The notes beneath the pieces were generated by a model. The model was not told where the DNA came from. It ran no database searches and saw only the letters and a list, made by a program, of their open reading frames with translations. The position numbers were made by a program, and so were the translations under genes. This document shows, one piece after another, positions 44,389-56,255 of a stretch of 64,000 nucleotides of DNA. The DNA lies in assembly GCA_963733885.1 (NCBI GenBank), contig CAVTES010000009.1:248001-312000 (forward strand), in the 5' to 3' direction. The stretch is from JACVRW01 sp963733885 (lineage in GTDB: Bacteria > Actinomycetota > Thermoleophilia > Solirubrobacterales > Thermoleophilaceae). Numbering within the stretch: position 1 is the stretch's first letter; each line of letters starts with the position of its first letter.

Positions 44389-45534
44389 TGGCGTATCTCC
44401 TGCTGGAGGACGGCTCGCGCTTCGACGGCGAGGCGGCGGGCGCTCCCGTTGAGCACATCGCTCCGGTCCGGGCCGAGCCCGGCCCCTCGCGCACGGCGGG
44501 TCTCGGTGAGGTCGTCTTCAACACGGCCATGTCCGGCTACCAGGAGGCCGTCACGGATCCGAGCTACGCCGGCCAGATCATCGTCTTCACCTACCCCCTG
44601 ATCGGCAACTACGGCGTATCCAGCCCGCACATGGAGTCGGACCGCGTCCACGCGCGGGCGGTGATCATGCGCGAGGGGGTGGACCGCGAGGACGCGCCGC
44701 ACGCCGAGGGCGGCTGGCTCGCCTGGCTCCGCGACTGCGGCGTGCCGGCCCTCACCGGCGTCGACACTCGCGCGCTCGTGCGGCACATCCGCGACAAGGG
44801 GGCGATGCGCGGCGGCGTGTTCGGCGACGAGGTGGCCGAGGACGCCGCCATGGAGCGGGTCCGCGCGCAGCCCTCCATGTCGGGCCTCGACCTCGCCCGG
44901 GAGGTCTCCCCGTCCGAGCCCGTCGTCCTCGAGGGCCCGGGCCCGCGCGTGATCGCCATCGACACCGGCATCAAGAGCTCAATCGTGCGCAACCTGCGCG
45001 AAAGGGGTGTGCATCTGGAGCTCCATCCGTGCCACGTCGGCGCGGACGAGCTGCTCGCTCGCGATCCCGACGCGGTCTTCCTCGCCAACGGCCCGGGCGA
45101 CCCCGCCGCGCTCGACTACGTGGTGGACACCGTGCGCGGCGTGGTCGGAAAGGTGCCGGTCTGGGGGATCTGCCTCGGCCACCAGCTGCTGTGCCGCGCC
45201 GTCGGCCTCGAGACCTTCAAGCTGCCCTTCGGCCACCGCGGCGCCAACCACCCGGTGAAGGACCTCGAGACGGGCAAGATCGAGATCACCTCGCAGAACC
45301 ACGGCTTCGCGGTGGTCGGCCCGGGCGGCGAGCGGACGATCGACACGGACGAGCCCGTGCGCTGGGACACCGACTTCGGCACCGCCGAGCTCCAGCAGCT
45401 CAACCTCTACGACCGGACCGTGGAGGGCCTTGTGCTGCGCGACGTGCCGGCGTCGACGGTCCAGTACCACCCCGAGGCGGGCCCCGGCCCGCACGACGCG
45501 GTTCACTTGTTCGACAGGTTCCTGGAGCGGCTCG

Positions 45535-45545
<11 letters not shown>
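44388..45545 (+). CDS. carA: Carbamoyl-phosphate synthase small (glutaminase) subunit
   Basis: 385 residues. Family N-terminus YLLLEDGSRFDGEAAGA, GEVVFNTAMSGYQEAVTDPS, and a class I glutaminase domain with nucleophile Cys in VWGICLGHQLLCRAV and catalytic His-Glu in VQYHPEAGPGPHDA. GTG 44388. It provides ammonia from glutamine to CarB. The product feeds both the pyrimidine and arginine pathways. The end overlaps carB by 11 bases. Confidence 0.96.
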
Positions 45546-48623
<3,078 letters not shown>

Positions 48624-48646
<23 letters not shown>

Positions 48647-49488
48647 GCCGCGCACGCTGGCGCCGCCGGAGCGGCGGACGGCGCACGTGACCGGGGTCGA
48701 GCGCGTGGGCGCGTACTCCCTGATCACGGCGCTGGACGACGGCGGGCCGCCGGATCCGCGGCCGGGCCAGTTCTACATGCTCGCCGCCGCCGAGCGATGG
48801 GGCGGGGGAGGGGACGAGCGCCCCTACCTACCCCGCGCTTTCTCTCACGCGCGGGCGCGCGAGGGCCGGCTTTCCTTCCTGTTGGAGGCGGTCGGGCCTG
48901 GCACCGAGCGCCTGGCTGAGCTCCGGGAGGGGTCGGGGCTGCATCTGGTGGGCCCGCTAGGGGTCGGCTGGCGCTCCACGGAGCCCGACACCACGCCTCT
49001 GCTCGTCGGCGGCGGGATCGGGGCGGCCCCGCTGCTGTGCCTCCAAGACGAGCTGCGGGAACCGGCCGGCGCGCTCGGCGAGGCCGCTCCTGGGGAGGCC
49101 GGCGCGCTGCTGCTCGGCTTCCGCTCCGCGGCCCACGCGGAGGCGGCGTCGCTCTTCGCGGGCGAGGTCGCGGTCGCGACCGACGACGGCTCCGTGGGCC
49201 ATCACGGGCTGGTGACCGACCTCCTTCGCGAGGAGCTCGACCGCGACTCCGGCCGCCACGGTCTTCGCCTGCGGCCCGCCGGCGATGCTCGAGGCGGTGC
49301 GGGCGCTCTGCGCCGAGCGCGGCGTCCCCGCTCAGCTGGCGCTCGAATCCGGAATGGCCTGCGGCTTCGGCGCCTGTTTCGGCTGCGTCGTGCCCACGAA
49401 AGCGGGCTACGTGCGCCTCTGCCTGGACGGGCCCGTGCTCGACGCCGACGCCCTGGAATCAGCCCTCTTTCCGGGGGCGGGCCATTGA
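48624..49488 (+). CDS. pyrK: Dihydroorotate dehydrogenase electron-transfer subunit, frameshifted near 49258
   Basis: The N-terminal FAD domain has PGQFYMLAAAERWGGG, PRAFSHARAREGRLSFLLEA and the NAD site LLVGGGIGAAPLLCL. After GLVTDLLREELDRDSG the frame slips (near 49258), and the C-terminus (MLEAVRALCAERGVPAQLAL, then MACGFGACFGCVVP) carries the 2Fe-2S cysteines C-x4-C-x2-C and a later CLDGP. GTG 48624 overlaps the carB end. The subunit lets the class 1B PyrD use NAD as electron acceptor. Confidence 0.88.
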
Positions 49489-50376
49489 CCGCGACGAACG
49501 GAGCCCGGCCCGGCCCCGGCGGGCCGCTCGACCTCTGCGGCGTCCGCCTGGCGGGCCCGGTCCTGAACGGCTCCGGCACGTTCGACGCCATCGCCGCCCG
49601 GCGCGCGTTCGGCGACGCCCTGCTCGAGCGCTTCCCCTTCCATGCCTTCGTGTCCAAGACGATCACGCTCGAGCCGCGGCAGGGGAACCCGCCGCCGCGC
49701 CTGTGGGAGACCCCGGCCGGGCTGATCAACTCGATCGGGCTCCCCAACAAGGGCCTCGAGGGCTTCCTCGCGTCAGACCTGCCCGAGCTCGCCGAGCTGC
49801 CGGTGCCGCTGATCGTCTCGGTGATGGGCTTCAGCCGCGACGAGCTCGCCACGCTCGTGGAGCGCGTCGGGGAGCGCGACGAGGTGGCGCTGATCGAGCT
49901 GAACGTCTCCTGCCCGAACGTCGAGACCGGCCTGGTGATGGGCGCCGACCCGGCCGAGACTGCGCGCGCCGTCGCCGCGGTCCGCCCGCTGACCGAGAAA
50001 CCGCTGATCGTCAAGCTCACCCCGAACGCGAACGAGCCCGGCGCGGTGGCGCGCGCCGCCGAGGAGGCCGGGGCGGACGCCGTATCGCTGATCAACACCC
50101 TGAAGGGCATGGCTCTCGACCCGCGGACCGCCCGGCCGTGGCTCGGCGGCACCACGGGCGGCGTCTCCGGTCCCGCGGTGCGCGCGGTCGCACTGGAGCA
50201 GGTGGCCTCGGTCGCCCGGGCCGTCGGAATCCCGTCGATCGGGATGGGCGGTATCGCCTCGGGGCGTGACGCGGCCGATTTCCTGGCCGCCGGCGCCGTC
50301 TGCGTCGCCGTCGGCACCGAGAGCTTCCGCGATCCCGGCGGCGGGTCGCCGGATTGCGGCCGAGCTCCACGGGTGA
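49485..50376 (+). CDS. pyrD: Dihydroorotate dehydrogenase, class 1B catalytic subunit, frameshifted near the C-terminus
   Basis: TTG 49485 overlaps the pyrK stop. LDLCGVRLAGPVLNGSGTFD, KTITLEPRQGNPPPRLWETP, LINSIGLPNKGLEGFL, the catalytic Cys in IELNVSCPNVETG and GIPSIGMGGIASGRDAADFL are typical class 1B motifs. At about 50335 an extra G breaks the frame; correcting it gives ESFRDPAAGRRIAAELHG and a stop at 50374-50376, the expected end at about 297 residues. It oxidises dihydroorotate to orotate with FMN, paired with PyrK. Confidence 0.92.
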
Positions 50377-50638
50377 GGACAGGCGCCGCCACCCCAGACC
50401 GACCACCACCGAAACCCGTGCGGGGGACAACGGCGCCCGATTTTCTCGTAACGTGCGGAGTCTTGTGGAGTTCCGACCGACACTCCGCTTCGGGTGTCTC
50501 GAAAATCCCTGCAAACGATGCTAATACGCTCAAGCTGCCCGAACCAACCTCAAGCTCAGCTTGACGTCCAGGCGAATTCGCGACTTTTTTGCGTGTGCGG
50601 CGTCGACTCGCGCTTCTCAACGTGTACTATCGCCGCCC
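50377..50638. other. 262-base gap between pyrD and mihF; pyrF not present
   Basis: In many actinobacteria orotidine-5'-phosphate decarboxylase (pyrF) sits here. None of the three forward frames shows its motifs, and the gap is too short for it (about 800 bases). The stretch is less GC-rich than its surroundings and ends in a likely promoter for mihF. Confidence 0.6.
50625..50630 (+). promoter_or_regulatory. Likely -10 box for a leaderless mihF transcript
   Basis: TACTAT lies 8 bases before ATG 50639. Transcription would then start at or next to the A of the ATG, giving a leaderless mRNA. No ribosome-binding site is visible before this ATG, which supports the idea. A clear -35 is missing. Confidence 0.4.
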
Positions 50639-50989
50639 ATGCCGGCCGCCCCTCAGTCGCCCGCCAAGACGCAGTCGGCCGGGCTCGCACCCGAGCGTTC
50701 GCTCACCCAGCGGATGGACGCCCTCAGGCGCGCCAACGAAATCCGGACCCAGCGGGCGCAGCTCAAGCGGAACCTGAAGGCCGGGCGCGAGCAGATCCAC
50801 GGGCTGCTCCTGAATCCGCCCGACTACCTCCTTACGGCCAAGGTCTTCGACCTGCTGCTCGCCGTCCCGAAGTACGGGCGCGTGAAGGTGAATCGCATCC
50901 TCACCCACTGCCGCATCTCGCCGAGCAAGACGATCGGCGGGTTGTCCGAGCGCCAGCGCGACGAGCTGGTCCGCTTTTTGCGCCGATAG
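50639..50989 (+). CDS. mihF: Actinobacterial integration host factor (nucleoid protein mIHF)
   Basis: 116 residues. RSLTQRMDALRRANEIRTQR, then RAQLKRNLKAGREQIHGLLL, and LLAVPKYGRVKVNRILTHCR followed by ISPSKTIGGLSERQRDELV match mIHF, with the C-terminal helix-two-turn-helix DNA-binding region. It is unrelated to proteobacterial IHF and essential in mycobacteria. ATG 50639 is chosen over longer in-frame starts because the conserved region begins soon after and the upstream residues are atypical. It stands before gmk as in other actinobacteria. Confidence 0.92.
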   Translation: MPAAPQSPAKTQSAGLAPERSLTQRMDALRRANEIRTQRAQLKRNLKAGREQIHGLLLNPPDYLLTAKVFDLLLAVPKYGRVKVNRILTHCRISPSKTIGGLSERQRDELVRFLRR

Positions 50990-50994
50990 CACCG

Positions 50995-51535
50995 ATTCTG
51001 GTCATCACCGGCCCCTCGGGGGTGGGCAAGGGGACGCTGATCAAGCGCCTGCTCGAGCGGGCGCCGGGGCTGCAGCTGGCCGTGTCGGCCACCACCAGGG
51101 CGCCCCGCGAAGGAGAGGTGAACGGGGTGGACTACCACTTTCTGAGCGAGGAGGACTTCGATCGCCGCGTGGGCGCGCGGGGAATTCGTCGAGCACGCCG
51201 AATATGCCGGAAACCGCTATGGGACGCTGAAAAGCGAGCTCGAGCGGCCCGCCCAGGGGATCGTGCTGGAGATCGACGTGCAGGGCGCCCGGCAGGTGCG
51301 CGAGGGCCTGCCCGAGGCGCTGCAGATCTTCATCGAGCCGCCCTCCTTCGAGGACCTCGAGCGCCGGCTGGCGGCGCGCGCCTCCGACCGGCCCGACCAG
51401 ATCGAGCGCCGCCTGGCCGCCGCCAGGGACGAGCTGAGCGCCGCCGGCGAGTTCGACCACAGGGTCGTGAACGACGACGTGGAGCGCGCCCTGAAGGAGC
51501 TCGCCCGGCTTGTCGCTACCATGTTTGCCCCGTGA
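50995..51535 (+). CDS. gmk: Guanylate kinase, frameshifted near 51180, start unclear
   Basis: P-loop GPSGVGKGTLIKRLLERAPG, then SATTRAPREGEVNGVDYHFL. The frame slips at about 51180; correcting one base gives REFVEHAEYAGNRYGTLKSE, then VLEIDVQGARQVREGLPEAL and a normal C-terminus ending at 51535. No ATG, GTG or TTG lies in frame between the mihF stop and the P-loop (the nearest upstream codons read PLFAPIAPILVITG), so the start is a rare codon such as ATT 50995, or another indel hides it. It phosphorylates GMP to GDP. Confidence 0.88.
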
Positions 51536-51759
51536 TCAAGCCACGCCTCGACAAGCTGCTCGACCAGGTGGACTCCCACTACGCCTGCGTCCTCGTCGCC
51601 GCCAAGCGGGCCCGGCAGATCAACTCCTACTACCACAACCTCGGCGAGGGGACCTTCGACGAGTACCCGCCCCCCATGGTGGAGACGGGCTCCAAGAACT
51701 ACCTGAAGATCTCCTTCGAGGAGATCGCCGCCGGGAAGATCAAGTACCGCTACCGCTAG
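51532..51759 (+). CDS. rpoZ: RNA polymerase omega subunit
   Basis: 75 residues, short as usual for omega. IKPRLDKLLDQVDSHYACVL, then VAAKRARQINSYYHNLGEG, with the conserved K-RARQIN helix that packs on beta'. The C-terminus (KNYLKISFEEIAAGKIKYRY) matches actinobacterial members. GTG 51532 overlaps the gmk stop. Gene order gmk-rpoZ-coaBC is standard. Confidence 0.93.
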   Translation: MIKPRLDKLLDQVDSHYACVLVAAKRARQINSYYHNLGEGTFDEYPPPMVETGSKNYLKISFEEIAAGKIKYRYR

Positions 51760-51772
51760 CGAGGCGGTCAGC

Positions 51773-53038
51773 GTGGCCCGAATCCTGCTCGGCGTATCCG
51801 GCGGGATCGCCGCTTACAAGGCAGTGGAGCTGGTCCGCCTGGCCGCCAAGGCCGGCCACGCCGTGCGCGTGGTGCAGACCCGCGACAGCCTCGAGTTCGT
51901 CGGTCGCGCGACGTTCGAGGGGATCACCGGCGCGCCGGTGCTGGTCGGCGAGTTCGAGCGCGACCCGGCCCGCGGGGCGTTCCCCGGCGATCCGGCCCCG
52001 GGCCACGACCCCATCTCCCACCTCGAGCTGGTCGCCCGCGCGGACGTTTTCTGTGTGGCCCCGGCCTCCGCGAACACGCTCGCGAAGCTGGCCCACGGCC
52101 TGGCGGACAACCTGCTCACGAGCGCCGCCCTGGCGAGCGTGGCGCCGCTGGTGCTCGCCCCGGCCATGAACAACCGCATGTGGGAGCACCCGGCCACTCG
52201 TGCCAACCTGGACACGCTGCGCGCCCGCGGCGCCCGCGTGGTGGGCCCCGGCACCGGCTCGCTCGCCTCAAGGGGAGAGTCGGGCGTCGGACGGCTGGCC
52301 GAGCCGGCCGAGATCCTGGCGGCCATCGAGGCGACGCTAACCGTGGGCGGCCCGCTCGACGGCCTGCGGGTGCTCGTCACGGCCGGCGGCACGCGCGAGC
52401 CGATCGACTCGGTGCGCTACGTCGGCAACCGCTCCTCGGGGCGGATGGGGCTCGCGCTGGCCGAGGAGGCCGCCCGGCGCGGCGCCGAGGTGACGCTCGT
52501 CGCGGCGAATCTGAGCCTGCCCGCGCCCGCGGGCGCGTCGGTGGTGGCGGTGGAGACCGCCGCCGAGCTGCTGGAGACCACGCGCACGGCCTTCGCCGAG
52601 GCCGACGTGCTGCTGATGGCCGCCGCCGTGGCCGACTTCCGGCCCGCCGAGGCGCTCGAGGACAAGATCGTCAAGAGCGGCCGCGAGGGGCTCGCGCTCG
52701 AGCTCGAGCCGACCGAGGACGTGCTGGCCGCGCTGGCCGCGGCACGCACGGGCGGGCAGACGCTGATCGGGTTCGCCGCCGAGCACGGCGAGGGCGCGGT
52801 GGAGCGCGGCCGGGCGAAGCTCGAGCGGAAGGAGCTCGACGCGATCGTGGTCAACGACATCTCGCGCGCGGACATCGGCTTCGACGCGCCCGACAACGAG
52901 GTCACGATCGTGACCTCGACGGCCGAGCGGCACGTGCCGCTGGGCTCCAAGCGGGCCGTAGCGGCGGCGATCCTCGACGAGGTCGAGTCGCTTAGGGCCC
53001 CCGCCGACAGGCCGGGTACCTTGGAGAGGGAACGATGA
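51773..53038 (+). CDS. coaBC: Bifunctional phosphopantothenoylcysteine decarboxylase / phosphopantothenate-cysteine ligase
   Basis: 421 residues. CoaC half: RILLGVSGGIAAYKAVELVR, HLELVARADVFCVAPASANT, and the substrate clamp APAMNNRMWEHPATRANLDT (PxMNxxMW). CoaB half from about residue 195: VLVTAGGTREPIDSVRYVGN, RSSGRMGLALAEEA, LMAAAVADFRP (dimer loop) and LDAIVVNDISRADIGFD. The two domains make phosphopantetheine for coenzyme A. GTG 51773. Its stop overlaps the TPR gene (ATGA). Confidence 0.95.
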   Translation: MARILLGVSGGIAAYKAVELVRLAAKAGHAVRVVQTRDSLEFVGRATFEGITGAPVLVGEFERDPARGAFPGDPAPGHDPISHLELVARADVFCVAPASANTLAKLAHGLADNLLTSAALASVAPLVLAPAMNNRMWEHPATRANLDTLRARGARVVGPGTGSLASRGESGVGRLAEPAEILAAIEATLTVGGPLDGLRVLVTAGGTREPIDSVRYVGNRSSGRMGLALAEEAARRGAEVTLVAANLSLPAPAGASVVAVETAAELLETTRTAFAEADVLLMAAAVADFRPAEALEDKIVKSGREGLALELEPTEDVLAALAAARTGGQTLIGFAAEHGEGAVERGRAKLERKELDAIVVNDISRADIGFDAPDNEVTIVTSTAERHVPLGSKRAVAAAILDEVESLRAPADRPGTLERER

Positions 53039-53397
53039 GCTCCGAGGGCGCATACGAGCTGTTCCGCAAGGGGAGCGAGCTGCTCGAGGCCGGCGACTTC
53101 ATGGCGGCCTCGATCCCCCTGGAGCGCGCCCGGTCGCTCGAGCCGGACAAGAGCTCGATCCGCGAGGCGCTGGGGCGGGCCTATTTCCGCTCGGCGCGCT
53201 ACGAGAAGGCGGCCGAGGAGTTCGCCGCCGTCGTGGAGCGCTACCCGGTGAACGACTACGCCCACTTCTGCCTGGGCCGCTCGCTCGCGAACACCGGCCG
53301 CACCGCCGAGGCGCGCCGCCACGCCGCCCTGGCCGCGCACATGCGCCCGGATCGCAAGGACTACCAGGCGTTCCGCGAGAGGCTGCGGGCCGCATAG
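53035..53397 (+). CDS. Tetratricopeptide-repeat protein
   Basis: 120 residues, made of about three TPR units: AYELFRKGSELLEAGDFMAA, SSIREALGRAYFRSARYEKA, and NDYAHFCLGRSLANTGRTAE. No signal peptide or membrane helix. Translationally coupled to coaBC through an ATGA overlap. TPRs bind partner proteins; no partner can be named. Small TPR proteins at this spot recur in related actinobacteria as far as I recall, which I cannot check here. Confidence 0.8.
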   Translation: MSSEGAYELFRKGSELLEAGDFMAASIPLERARSLEPDKSSIREALGRAYFRSARYEKAAEEFAAVVERYPVNDYAHFCLGRSLANTGRTAEARRHAALAAHMRPDRKDYQAFRERLRAA

Positions 53398-53424
53398 CGT
53401 CGCATCGCGGCGTCCTCGGTCGCT

Positions 53425-53442
53425 CGCCTGCCTCGGCAGGCG
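53425..53442. terminator. Short perfect hairpin between convergent genes
   Basis: CGCCTGCC (53425-53432) pairs with GGCAGGCG (53435-53442) around a 2-base turn, 28 bases past the TPR stop and 50 bases from the capA-like stop. It lacks a T-run on either side. It could act as a bidirectional terminator. Confidence 0.4.
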
Positions 53443-53491
53443 TCGCTCCCTGCGTCCTTGCGCTGCTCGCTCTGCGGCCCGCAGGTGCCAA

Positions 53492-55011
53492 TCAGCCGTC
53501 GAGCGTCAGGCCGGCGGCCATCGCGTCCGGGTCGGCGACCGGTAGGCGCTGCGGCCGCCCGCTCTTGAGCAGAGGGCGGCCGCCGTCGATCGTTCCGGGG
53601 CGCCACCGGGCTCGGGTGACTCCCTCGGCGCTCAGGTCGGTCACGAGGACCCCGGTCGCGGCGGTGTCGCTCGAGTGGGCGCCGAAGACGAAGTTCCCGA
53701 GCGAGTAGGCCACCAAGCGCGGCGCCCGCGCGGCGGAGCGGCTGGAGCACGTGCGGGTGGGCGCCGATCACGAGCTGGGCGCCGGCGTCGGCGGCGACCC
53801 TCGCGAGCTCGGCCTGCTCGGCCGTCTCGTACGGCATCTTCTCGATCCCCCAGTGGAAGGTGGCCACCACGACGTCGGCGCGCTGGCGCGCGGCACGCAC
53901 TGCGTCGCCAACCGTCTCCGGGGTGGCCCACGCGATACCCGGCCGTCCGCGCTCGGCCGCGAACTCCAGCGGGAGGATGTTCGAGAACCCGACGAAGGCG
54001 ACCCGGAGCCCGAGCCGCTCCAGCACCTGGGGCCGCAGCGCGCGTTTCAGCCCCGCGCCTGCGCCGACCGCCCGGATCCCAAGCCGCTCCACTCCCCGCA
54101 CGGTGTCGAGCATGGCGGTGGGGCCGAAGTCCCCGACGTGGTTGTTGGCCAGGTTCAGCACGTCGATCCCGGAGTGGCGCCGGAGGCCGGCCAGCGCGTC
54201 GGGAGTGCCGCGGAAGTTGTACTGCTTGGGGAAGGGCGTGCCGCGTACGGACACGGCGCTCTCGAGGTTCCCGAAGGCGATGTCGGCGCGCCGCAGCGCA
54301 CGGCCGGCGCTCTCCCACGGGTAGTCCGGCGCCCTCGGCCTCGATCGCGGCGCCGGGAACGTCGCCGAGGTTGATGTCACCGACCGAGGCCAGCCGGAGC
54401 GGCCGCACGGTCACGGCGGCGGGGGGCGAGGCACCGCCTCCAGCGGCGCGGACCCGCACGCTCATCGGCGCCCGGTGCGCCCGCCACGCGGCCCTCGACG
54501 AGGAAGCGGCCCTCATCGTCGGCGCGTCCCTCGGCTGCTGCGTGCCAGCCCTCGCCGCGCCGCCGCGTCTCGAGCACCAGCTCGCCCCCGGAGGGCGCGC
54601 CGTCGCCCGCGAGCTCGATCCGGCCACCCGGCGCCACGACCGCCCGCGACGCCTCCGCGGAGAGGTCGCCGGCGCGCCGGAGCCCGAGGTCAGCACCGAG
54701 GCGAGCTGCAGGAGCACGGCCAGCGTCACCAGCGAGATCGACACCACCGCCGCCGCGGGCCCGGGCGCGCGGAGGTCGCGCCGGGGGACCGGGAGCGTAG
54801 GGCCGCGTCGCGGTCGCGTCTTCGGAGGCGCGTGGGCGTAGACGTCCACGTGCTCGGCGGCGCCCTCGAGCCCCTCGAGCTCGTCGCCCAGGTTCCACGC
54901 CGAGTCCGGGCCGGGCGAAGGCTGCGCCGGGACAGGCGACTCCCGCCGGGCCGCCGGGGTCAGCGGGCCGGGGCGTGCGTCGCTTCCGTTCGCCTCGGGC
55001 TCGGTCGCCAT
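53492..55011 (-). CDS. CapA/PgsA-like metallophosphatase-fold membrane-anchored protein, several frameshifts
   Basis: ATG 55011 (MATEPEANGSDARPGPLTPA) has a GGGAGA ribosome site. A long Pro-rich cytosolic part leads to one membrane helix (AAAVVSISLVTLAVLLQLAS), then a carbohydrate-domain-like stretch in a second frame (GRIELAGDGAPSGGELVLET), then the CapA domain: RLASVGDINLGD, ADIAFGNLESAVSVRG, DVLNLANNHVGDFGP, VVATFHWGIEKMPYETAEQ, LVIGAHPHVLQPL and VAYSLGNFVFG. About four indels (near 54690, 54500, 54335 and 53715) break it. CapA-fold proteins act in poly-gamma-glutamate or cell-surface polymer formation or hydrolysis. The order is normal, so I treat it as one gene of about 506 residues. Confidence 0.75.
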
Positions 55012-55097
55012 GTCTCCCTCCACGGCGCGCCGGCCGAGCGGCGCGCGTCTCCAGTGCTTCGCCGCGGAGCGGCGGCGTCCTGCGCGGGAGCGGCGTA

Positions 55098-55469
55098 CTA
55101 GTGCGAGAGGCCGCGCGCGGCCACGACCGCCTCCACCACGAGGCCCAGCAGGCGATCGAGGGCGGGCTCGTCAACAGCGGACACCGGCAGATCGGCGTGC
55201 ACCCAGATCTCGCGGGACTCCGTTGAGCCGAAGCGGATCTGCCGGGTCTGGCGGTTCCACCGGAGCAGCATCCAGGGGTCGAGCTCGTGTGCGGCGCCGA
55301 GCGCCGGCGCCTTGACCCTCAGCAGCCCGTCGGCGATCGAGAGGCCGACGTCGAGCGGCTCGCCGAGCGTCTCGGCGGCGATCGTCAGGCCCCACTCGGC
55401 GTGCGCCAGCCGGCGCGCGCCGCCGGGCAGGCCGCGCAGATAGTCGTTGACCACGTCGACGGCGGCCAT
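55098..55469 (-). CDS. Small protein, possibly YbjN / type III chaperone-like fold
   Basis: 123 residues: VVNDYLRGLPGGARRLAHAE, LDVGLSIADGLLRVKAPALG, LDPWMLLRWNRQTRQIRFGS, and PALDRLLGLVVEAVVAARGL. The beta-sheet plus terminal helix pattern resembles YbjN-like proteins, but I cannot be sure. ATG 55469 is only 19 bases from the divergent dtd start. It could be co-transcribed with the capA-like gene 86 bases downstream. Confidence 0.6.
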   Translation of the reverse strand: MAAVDVVNDYLRGLPGGARRLAHAEWGLTIAAETLGEPLDVGLSIADGLLRVKAPALGAAHELDPWMLLRWNRQTRQIRFGSTESREIWVHADLPVSAVDEPALDRLLGLVVEAVVAARGLSH

Positions 55470-55488
55470 TCGGGCAGAGTACGTGCGC

Positions 55489-55911
55489 GTGCGAGCGCTG
55501 GTGCAGCGGGTGAGAGAGGCGTCGGTCGTCGTCGACGGGGAGGAGATCGCGCGAATCGGGCGCGGCCTGGTCGTGCTGCTCGGCGTGCGTGACGGCGACG
55601 GCGCGGAGGAGGCCGACAGGCTCGCCGGCAAGCTGGAGCGCCTGCGGATCTTCGAGGACGACGAGGGCCGGATGAACCTGTCCGTGCGCGATGTCGACGG
55701 CGAGCTCCTGGTCGTCTCCCAGTTCACGCTGTACGGCGACGCGCGCAAGGGCAACCGCCCGAGCTTCGTCGAAGCCGCGCCGCCCGACGTGGCCGAGCCG
55801 CTCTACGAGCGCGTGCGGGTGGCGCTCGGTGCGCAGGGCGGGCGGTTCGGCGCCCGCATGCAGGTGGCGCTGGTGAACGACGGCCCGGTCACGCTGCTGC
55901 TCGAGGCTTAG
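55489..55911 (+). CDS. dtd: D-aminoacyl-tRNA deacylase
   Basis: 140 residues, the usual DTD length. RALVQRVREASVVVDGEEIA at the N-terminus fixes GTG 55489 as start (typical MRALVQRV). LVVSQFTLYGDARKGNRPSF holds the SQxT motif, and VALVNDGPVTLLLEA the cross-subunit Gly-Pro motif that rejects L-amino acids. It frees tRNA from D-amino acids and mischarged glycine. Confidence 0.94.
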   Translation: MRALVQRVREASVVVDGEEIARIGRGLVVLLGVRDGDGAEEADRLAGKLERLRIFEDDEGRMNLSVRDVDGELLVVSQFTLYGDARKGNRPSFVEAAPPDVAEPLYERVRVALGAQGGRFGARMQVALVNDGPVTLLLEA

Positions 55912-55921
55912 ACCCTTTTCA

Positions 55922-56117
55922 GGCCTTGCGCCCGACGGGCGCTTCATCGCGTTCTCGTCGGAGCGCGACGGCAACGGCGAGGTGTACGTGATGCGGTCCA
56001 ACGGGACGAACAAGACGAATCTCACCAACAACCCCGCCTTCGACTTCGATCCCGACTGGCAGCCGCTGGACGACCGCCACGGGCGTGGCGACCGCGGCCA
56101 CGATGACGACCGACTGA
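55922..56117 (+). pseudogene. C-terminal fragment of a TolB/PD40 beta-propeller protein
   Basis: LAPDGRFIAFSSERDGNGEV, then YVMRSNGTNKTNLTNNPAFD, then FDPDWQPL is a textbook PD40 (TolB-like) blade. It begins right after the dtd stop with no start codon or upstream blades, so only the end of a larger gene remains. A 12-bp hairpin directly behind it was probably that gene's terminator. Confidence 0.7.
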
Positions 56118-56123
56118 CCCTTT

Positions 56124-56152
56124 GCCCGGGCCGGTGTCGAACCGGCCCGGGC
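56124..56152 (+). terminator. Perfect 12-bp hairpin after the TolB fragment
   Basis: GCCCGGGCCGGT (56124-56135) pairs with ACCGGCCCGGGC (56141-56152) around GTCGA. There is no T-run. TATACT follows at 56156-56161 and could be a -10 box for the rimP operon, though no good -35 is visible. Confidence 0.6.
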
Positions 56153-56209
56153 CTCTATACTCGCTCTCGACATCTTTCAGTCGTACGCCGTCCTGCGGGG
56201 CGGCGCCTG

Positions 56210-56238
56210 AAGGTGGGCCTCGCGGTCCACCTTTTTTT
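56210..56238 (+). terminator. Intrinsic terminator/attenuator in the rimP leader
   Basis: AAGGTGGGCC (56210-56219) pairs with GGTCCACCTT (56224-56233; nine Watson-Crick pairs plus one G-U) around TCGC, and seven T (56232-56238) follow. The rimP start is only 17 bases beyond, too close for a separate promoter in between, so polymerase must read through. This fits attenuation of the nusA-infB operon, which in other bacteria is autoregulated by NusA. Confidence 0.75.
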
Positions 56239-56255
56239 CGGAGCAAGCCCGACAC

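Noticed and set aside
56124..56152. tRNA T-arm-like sequence (GTGTCGAACC)
   Set aside because: It is part of a perfect 12-bp hairpin with no acceptor, D or anticodon arm around it.
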